From JAPSGM01 sp036258735 (GTDB taxonomy: Bacteria > Chloroflexota > Limnocylindria > QHBO01): a DNA stretch of 10,714 nt. Numbering within the stretch: the first letter of the stretch is position 1; each line of letters opens with the position of its first letter. The stretch covers positions 1 through 10,714 of the forward strand of contig DATADC010000184.1 in the NCBI GenBank assembly GCA_036258735.1, written 5' to 3'. The position numbers and the translations under genes are program-made. A model generated the notes under the pieces. It was not told the origin of the DNA and did not search any database. It saw only the letters and a list, made by a program, of their open reading frames with translations. This document shows positions 6,745-10,714 of this stretch, in pieces.

Positions 6745-7730
6745 CCCGCCTGCTGCTCGACAACGTCGGCAAGACCTTCCGCGCCGGCTTCCTCTTCGGC
6801 CGGCACAAGACCGAGGCCGTGCGCGACGTCACCCTTGAGGTGCGGTCAGGCGAGACGGTGGGCATCCTGGGGGAGAGCGGCAGCGGCAAGTCCACGCTGG
6901 TGCGCCTGGCCGCCTTCCTGCTCCGCCCGACCACCGGCTCGGTCACGCTCGATGGGGTGGACCCGTGGCGGCTCGCTGCCTCCGCTCGCCGCCAGCTCCG
7001 CCGCCGCCTGCAGGTCGTCTTCCAGGAAGGGAGCGACGGTCTCGACCCGCGCCAGTCGGTGGCTGAAGCGGTCGGGGAGCCGCTGGTCAACTTCGGCACG
7101 CCCGCGAAGGAGCGCGCCGCGCTCGTGGCCGACGCCCTGCAGGAGGTCGGCCTGACCCCCGAGCTTGCCGGCCGCTACCCGTTCCAGCTCTCCGGCGGGC
7201 AGCGCCAGCGGGTCGGAGTCGCCCGCGCCCTGGTGCTCCAGCCGGAGCTGGTCATGCTCGACGAGCCGGTCAGCGCGCTCGACGTGAGCGTCGCGGCGCA
7301 GGTGCTCAACCTCCTGGCCGACCTGCAGGAGCGCCGCGGCGTGGGCTACCTCCTCATCACCCACGAGCTGCCCGTCGTACGCTACCTCGCCGACCGCGTG
7401 GCGGTCATGTTCGCCGGGCGCGTCGTCGAGGCGGGGCCGGCGGGAGAGGTCCTCACGCGCCCGGCCCACCCCTACACCGCCGCCATGCGCGCCGCGGCCC
7501 TCACGGTCGATCCCGGCGCCGGCCTGCCGGCGCTGCCCGCGGTCGCCCCACCGGCGGCGCACGGCTGCCCCTACGCGTCCCGCTGCCCCGCCGTGATGCC
7601 GCGCTGCCGGGTGGAGACGCCGCCTCCTTTCGAGGTGGGGTCCGGCCGGACGACGCGCTGCTTCCTCTTCGAAAGCGCCGGTGTCCGCGCGGAGCCCACC
7701 AGTCACACGCCGGCGGCCCTCGCGACCTGA
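6741..7730 (+). CDS. ABC transporter ATP-binding protein, DppF/OppF type
   Basis: A 329-residue second ATPase of the importer. Motifs are Walker A GESGSGKS (44-51), Q-loop VVFQE (Q95), signature LSGGQRQR (150-157), Walker B LVMLDEP (D174, E175), the D-loop SALDVSV, and H-loop H208 (LITHEL). The C-terminal oligopeptide-type extension again has four cysteines (C276, C282, C289, C307; GCPYASRCP, PRC, TRC) expected to bind an iron-sulfur cluster. No convincing Shine-Dalgarno precedes the ATG, which overlaps the previous stop as ATGA, so initiation probably depends on coupling. This is the last complete gene of the transporter operon. A short 37-base gap leads to the methyltransferase remnant. Confidence 0.95.
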   Translation: MTRLLLDNVGKTFRAGFLFGRHKTEAVRDVTLEVRSGETVGILGESGSGKSTLVRLAAFLLRPTTGSVTLDGVDPWRLAASARRQLRRRLQVVFQEGSDGLDPRQSVAEAVGEPLVNFGTPAKERAALVADALQEVGLTPELAGRYPFQLSGGQRQRVGVARALVLQPELVMLDEPVSALDVSVAAQVLNLLADLQERRGVGYLLITHELPVVRYLADRVAVMFAGRVVEAGPAGEVLTRPAHPYTAAMRAAALTVDPGAGLPALPAVAPPAAHGCPYASRCPAVMPRCRVETPPPFEVGSGRTTRCFLFESAGVRAEPTSHTPAALAT

Positions 7731-7767
7731 ACCCGCTCGTCAGCTGCTACGGGGAGACGACACGCCG

Positions 7768-7989
7768 ATGGGCCACTCCGATCCGACCGCTCAGGCGCAC
7801 CGCACCGCCTACTGGGACTTCCGCGGTCCCGCCTACGACGCGCAGCCCGGCCACAGCATCCCGGACGGGGCGGAGCGCCGCGCCTGGTTGACGGCGCTGG
7901 CGCCACTGCTGCCGCCGGCGAGCGTGGACGTCACGGCTAGCCGACACGTATTGTGGACGCTGACCGGCCCGGGGCGCGCGGCCGAATGA
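7768..7989 (+). pseudogene. Class I SAM-dependent methyltransferase remnant with a large internal deletion
   Basis: A 73-codon open frame with an ATG preceded by ggggag at 7751-7756. Residues 1-50 (AYWDFRGPAYDAQPGH, RRAWLTALAPLLPP) look like the start of a UbiE/SmtA-like methyltransferase. Immediately after ASVDV, where the SAM-binding VLDVGCGTG motif would be expected, the sequence jumps to ASRHVLWTL (57-65), which in full-length relatives lies some 60 or more residues further on. The frame then stops after GPGRAAE. The SAM-binding core and the C-terminal half are absent, so methyltransferase activity is not expected. The two pieces join in frame near base 7930. This is a family-level recognition by motif, not a search. 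It lies directly after the transporter, and its TGA overlaps an ATG (7986) of the peptidase frame. Confidence 0.6.
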
Positions 7990-7991
7990 CT

Positions 7992-7997
7992 GAGGAG
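7992..7997 (+). promoter_or_regulatory. Ribosome-binding site deciding the S9 peptidase start
   Basis: The hexamer gaggag lies 6 bases upstream of the ATG at 8004. Two earlier in-frame starts exist, GTG 7953 and ATG 7986, but both fall inside the methyltransferase remnant and neither has a comparable site. This favours the ATG at 8004. Confidence 0.7.
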
Positions 7998-8003
7998 CAT
8001 GCC

Positions 8004-9971
8004 ATGCCGAGGACGACGCTGCCGGCTAGGGACGAATGGCGGTTGTCCGCCGCGGAGGTGCATCCCCGGCAGTCGCTGGCCGGTTTCGCACTCTCGCCGG
8101 ATGGGCGGCACATCGCGCTGGTGGTGGTGCGCGACCGGCGAGTCGAGGAAGACACGGAGCGCAAGCGCATCAAGGACACCCCACTGGCCGACGTGTGCCT
8201 GCTCCCCGGCGGTGGCGGCTTCCCGCGCCCGTTCACCAGCGCCGGCAACGTCTCGCACGCGGCTGTGTGGTCGCCGGACGGCCGGCGCCTGCTCCTGGAG
8301 CGCGACGGCGCCCTCAAGTCCGTGCCGCTGGCGGGCGGGCGGGCGCAGACCGTCTACCGAGGCTCGCTCTTCCGGCCGCGCCTGAGCGCGGGCGATGCCC
8401 ACCTTGGCGGGCCGTCCTGGTCGCCCGATGGCCAGTGGGTGCTGGTCGCCACCAGGGAGGCGCCCGAAACTACCCTGCTGGTCGTCGGCGCCGATGGCCG
8501 GGCGCAGCGCCGCCTGCTCACCGTCGAGGGCTCGCTCGTGAGCTGGGACTGGTCGCCAGACGGTCGGCGGGTGGTGGTGGTGACGCAGGGGGAGAACACG
8601 CGTGAGGTCGACGTGCGCCTGCTCGAGGTGGAGGGCGGCGACGAGCGCGTGTTGTGGGAGGAGCCGGACGCCACGTACCACAAGCCGGTCGCGGCGTGGT
8701 CGCCGGACGGGACGCGCCTGGTGTTCCGTTCCAACCGGTCGGGGTGGTGCAAGCTGTGGACGGCGTCCGCCGCAGGCGAGGACGTCCGCCCGCTGACCAC
8801 CGGCGAGTGGGACGACTACGCCTTCCGCTTCTCGCCGGACGGCCGCCACCTGGTCTTCGCCTCACGTGCGGAGCAGGAGGGCAGCGGCGACGACCTGTGG
8901 ACCGTGCCCGTGGCGGGAGGGCGCGCGGCGCGGCTGACGCGTCACCGAGGCGTAAACGTGCCCTACGGCTGGGCTCCCGACGGGCGGGTGGTGTACTGGC
9001 ACTCCAGCCCGACGGAGCCGGGCGATCTGTGGTCGGCCAGCGCCGTGTTCCCCAGCGAGACTGCCCGCGCCTCCCGGGATGAGTCGGATGGGGCAGGTGG
9101 CGAGCGACAGCGCCTGACGTGGAGCGCGCCGGTGGAGCTGGAGCGCAAGCTGCGGCCGCCGGAGGAGGTGGTCGTCACCGGGTTGGAGGGGCAGCGGGTG
9201 CACGCGCTGGTGTACCTGCCGGCCGACCACCAGGCGGGTAGGCGCTACCCGCCGATCGTCTGGGTGCGCGGCGGGCCGACCGGCTTCTCGCGCTACGACT
9301 TCGCGCCGCTGCTGAGCTGGCTGGCCAACGAGGGGTTCTTGGTGATCACGCCGAACTACCGGGGCAGCACCGGCCACGGTGTCGCGTTCATGGAGGCCGT
9401 GGCGGCCGATGGCCTGGGCGAGCGCGACCTGGCGGACGTGCTGGCCGCGGCTGAGTACGTGCGGTCGCATCCGAGCGCCGATACGGCGCGCGGGGTGGGC
9501 ATCGGGGGCCGCAGCTGGGGCGGCTACCTGACGCTGATGGCGGTGACGCGAGCGCCGGAGGCGTTCAGCTGCGCCGTCGCGGGGGCCGCGATCAGCGATT
9601 GGACGCTGCAGCAGGCGCAGACGGAGACGCGCGCCTACGACCGCTGGCTGGTGGGCGGCTGGCTCTACGAGCGCGAGGACCTGGCGCGGGACCGCTCCCC
9701 GATCACGCACGCGGGGCGCGTCAGGACGCCGCTGCTGGTCTACCACGGCGAGGCCGACCGCAACGTGCCGTTCGCCCAGATCCAGCCGTTTGTGGACCGG
9801 GCGCGCCAGGCCGGCGCGGCCGTGGAGTACGTCACCTACCCCCTGGAGGGGCACGCTAACCAGCTGCCGAAGAACCAGGAGGACGTGCTGGAAAAGACGC
9901 GCGCCTTCTTCCGGCGCCACCTGCAGCCGTGGAACTTCCGGGACAACCCCACGGGCGACCAGGTGGTCTAA
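8004..9971 (+). CDS. S9-family (prolyl oligopeptidase / acylaminoacyl-peptidase-like) serine peptidase
   Basis: A 655-residue enzyme expected to cleave short peptides in the cytoplasm; no signal peptide or membrane segment is seen. The N-terminal half is a beta-propeller with seven regularly spaced SPDG-type motifs at about 31, 90, 140, 184, 233, 277 and 324 (the last is APDG), consistent with seven blades. The C-terminal alpha/beta hydrolase domain starts near 385. It has the oxyanion-region RGGPTGF (422-428), ITPNYRGSTGHG (448-459), nucleophile S504 in GGRSWGGY, D585 in HGEADRNVPF and H617 in LEGHANQLPK, so the triad is complete. An acidic insert (about 352-370) lies between the domains. 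It follows the transporter closely on the same strand, compatible with co-transcription and a role in digesting imported peptides, though this is inferred. Alternative starts at 7953 and 7986 would add 17 or 6 residues. Confidence 0.93.
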   Translation: MPRTTLPARDEWRLSAAEVHPRQSLAGFALSPDGRHIALVVVRDRRVEEDTERKRIKDTPLADVCLLPGGGGFPRPFTSAGNVSHAAVWSPDGRRLLLERDGALKSVPLAGGRAQTVYRGSLFRPRLSAGDAHLGGPSWSPDGQWVLVATREAPETTLLVVGADGRAQRRLLTVEGSLVSWDWSPDGRRVVVVTQGENTREVDVRLLEVEGGDERVLWEEPDATYHKPVAAWSPDGTRLVFRSNRSGWCKLWTASAAGEDVRPLTTGEWDDYAFRFSPDGRHLVFASRAEQEGSGDDLWTVPVAGGRAARLTRHRGVNVPYGWAPDGRVVYWHSSPTEPGDLWSASAVFPSETARASRDESDGAGGERQRLTWSAPVELERKLRPPEEVVVTGLEGQRVHALVYLPADHQAGRRYPPIVWVRGGPTGFSRYDFAPLLSWLANEGFLVITPNYRGSTGHGVAFMEAVAADGLGERDLADVLAAAEYVRSHPSADTARGVGIGGRSWGGYLTLMAVTRAPEAFSCAVAGAAISDWTLQQAQTETRAYDRWLVGGWLYEREDLARDRSPITHAGRVRTPLLVYHGEADRNVPFAQIQPFVDRARQAGAAVEYVTYPLEGHANQLPKNQEDVLEKTRAFFRRHLQPWNFRDNPTGDQVV

Positions 9972-10261
9972 GGGCTCCTTCGGGAAGTCCTTCACGCCAG
10001 ACACGGGGCGGTGCTCATGGCACCGGCGCGGTCTGGAACCACGCCCGGCCGTCCGCCAGCGTTCGCGCCGCCTACGAGGCCGACCCGCCCCCGGCCAGAC
10101 CGCGCCTGGACTTCACCGCCACCTTGCGGGAGCTGCTGGTGACGCTCGTCGCCGGCGTCGGCGTGCGCGTGTCCGCGTTGCCCTACAGGGGCATGCTCGT
10201 CGCCCACTGCTGGTCGGCCATCAGCCGGAGGACGTTCGGACGGCGCCGGCTAGTGGGTGTA
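9972..10261. other. Spacer between convergent genes, with a weak coding-like stretch
   Basis: No recognisable gene, RNA or strong terminator is seen. A + frame that is open from before the peptidase stop stays open here. Between about 10072 and 10230 its codons have high GC in the third position (for example LDFTATLRELLVTLVAG), which could mark a gene fragment, but the stretch lacks a start with a Shine-Dalgarno and matches no family I recognise. Small hairpins occur at 9976-9985 (TTCG loop, 3-bp stem) and 10250-10265 (5-bp stem spanning the stop of the - strand gene). Both lack U-runs and are too weak to call terminators. Confidence 0.4.
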
Positions 10262-10714
10262 CTAGAGGCTGTAGACAACGTACTCACTCTGGCAAGGATT
10301 GCCGCGCGCGACGTGCAGCCGGCCGTGCTCGGGCTCGGCGATGATCGAGGTAATGGTCTTCATCGGCCGCTGCGGCTCGTGGCGGCAGATGCCCGCCGCG
10401 CCGCCGTCGTGGTCGCGCAGGCTCTGCTTGATGGTGTCCAGCGTGATGCGGCCGTGCGCCTCGCGCAGCAGTGACGTCATGCGCTCCAGCCGCGCCGCCG
10501 AGTCGGGGAGGCTGGAGAGGAGCTTCTCCTGGGGCCGGTAGCGCGCGCTCTGGAAGTGGTTGGTGTGGACCAGCAGACCGTCCTCCGGCTCGAGCACGGC
10601 GTAGCCGTCGGGCGTCGCCTCGACGTCCAGCAGGTGGCCGGAGCGGTCGCCCAGCACGACGTTCCCGCAGGAGGCGAGCGTGGCGCGGTCGAACACGCCG
10701 AGGCAGGCCGCCAC
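10262..10714 (-). CDS. C45-type (acyl-CoA:6-aminopenicillanic acid acyltransferase-like) protein, 3' part
   Basis: The last 150 codons of a gene on the - strand; its start lies beyond the right edge, and the codon at the edge is internal. Family-like motifs, numbered from the first visible residue, are CGNVVLGDRSGHLLDVE (16-32), the LVHTNHF block (48-54), DHDG and ICRH (101-112), and the C-terminal ARGNPC (136-141). These match the C-terminal half of the N-terminal-nucleophile hydrolases that cleave themselves to expose a catalytic cysteine. That cysteine would be upstream and is not visible. Members act on amide bonds of diverse substrates, and most have unknown physiological roles, so a penicillin-related activity should not be assumed. 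It converges on the peptidase gene and is probably transcribed independently. Confidence 0.8.
   Translation of the reverse strand: MAACLGVFDRATLASCGNVVLGDRSGHLLDVEATPDGYAVLEPEDGLLVHTNHFQSARYRPQEKLLSSLPDSAARLERMTSLLREAHGRITLDTIKQSLRDHDGGAAGICRHEPQRPMKTITSIIAEPEHGRLHVARGNPCQSEYVVYSL

Noticed and set aside
7953..8003. Earlier starts for the peptidase (GTG 7953, ATG 7986)
   Set aside because: They lack Shine-Dalgarno sites and lie in the methyltransferase remnant, whereas ATG 8004 has gaggag at 6 bases. ATG 7986 remains a possible coupled start.
9972..9990. Hairpin with TTCG loop just after the peptidase stop as a terminator
   Set aside because: The stem has only 3 clean pairs before mismatches and no U-run follows.
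7833..10004. Long - strand open frames (7833-8849 and 8862-10004) opposite the S9 peptidase
   Set aside because: The + strand product has a complete catalytic triad and seven propeller motifs, while the antisense frames have neither motifs nor credible starts.
10250..10265. ctagt...actag inverted repeat at the stop of the C45-type gene
   Set aside because: A 5-bp stem with a 6-base loop and no U-run is too weak to call a terminator; it may be chance.
1..10714. tRNA, rRNA, CRISPR arrays, insertion sequences, phage genes
   Set aside because: I looked for cloverleaf-like segments, regularly spaced repeats, terminal inverted repeats and transposase motifs and saw none.

Overview
The window is about 10.7 kb of very GC-rich bacterial DNA, densely coding and almost all on the + strand. 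Gene ends overlap by 1 to 4 bases and codons prefer G or C in the third position. The style (high GC, a Tat-like lipoprotein signal, a peptide/nickel-type ABC operon next to an S9 peptidase and a C45-type acyltransferase) would fit a Chloroflexota (Thermomicrobia-like) or actinobacterial genome. No rRNA or other phylogenetic marker is present, so this is only a guess.

Region 1 (3-7730) reads as one operon. It opens with the 3' part of a gene for a protein with a thioredoxin-like [2Fe-2S] ferredoxin domain, preceded by a segment that resembles the end of a CbiX-type chelatase domain. A perfect 9-bp minisatellite ends this gene and also supplies the ribosome-binding region of the next one. Then come two tandem paralogous solute-binding proteins of the SBP_bac_5 (peptide/nickel) family, two permeases of the DppB/DppC type and two ATPases of the DppD/DppF type. 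Together they make a complete five-component importer with a spare binding protein. The first binding protein has a clear lipoprotein signal. The second lacks one in its reading frame: a Tat-like signal lies just upstream in another frame, behind a good Shine-Dalgarno but with ATC where ATG would be expected.

Region 2 (7731-8003) holds a 73-codon remnant of a class I SAM-dependent methyltransferase. An N-terminal piece is joined directly to the internal SRHVLWTL-type motif, with the SAM-binding core missing.

Region 3 (8004-9971) encodes a cytoplasmic S9-family prolyl-oligopeptidase-like serine peptidase with seven SPDG-type propeller motifs and a full Ser-Asp-His triad. After a spacer of about 290 bp (9972-10261), the 3' end of a C45-type (acyl-CoA:6-APA acyltransferase-like) gene lies convergently on the - strand and runs off the window.

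How the genes fit together: the importer could bring in peptides that the S9 enzyme finishes digesting. Alternatively, coupling to a CbiX/ferredoxin-like gene suggests uptake of cobalt, nickel or a metal chelate for tetrapyrrole or cobalamin metabolism. The sequence alone does not decide. The most notable points are the broken-looking leader of the second binding protein, the SD-rich minisatellite, the deleted methyltransferase and the patchy near-identity of the two binding-protein genes.
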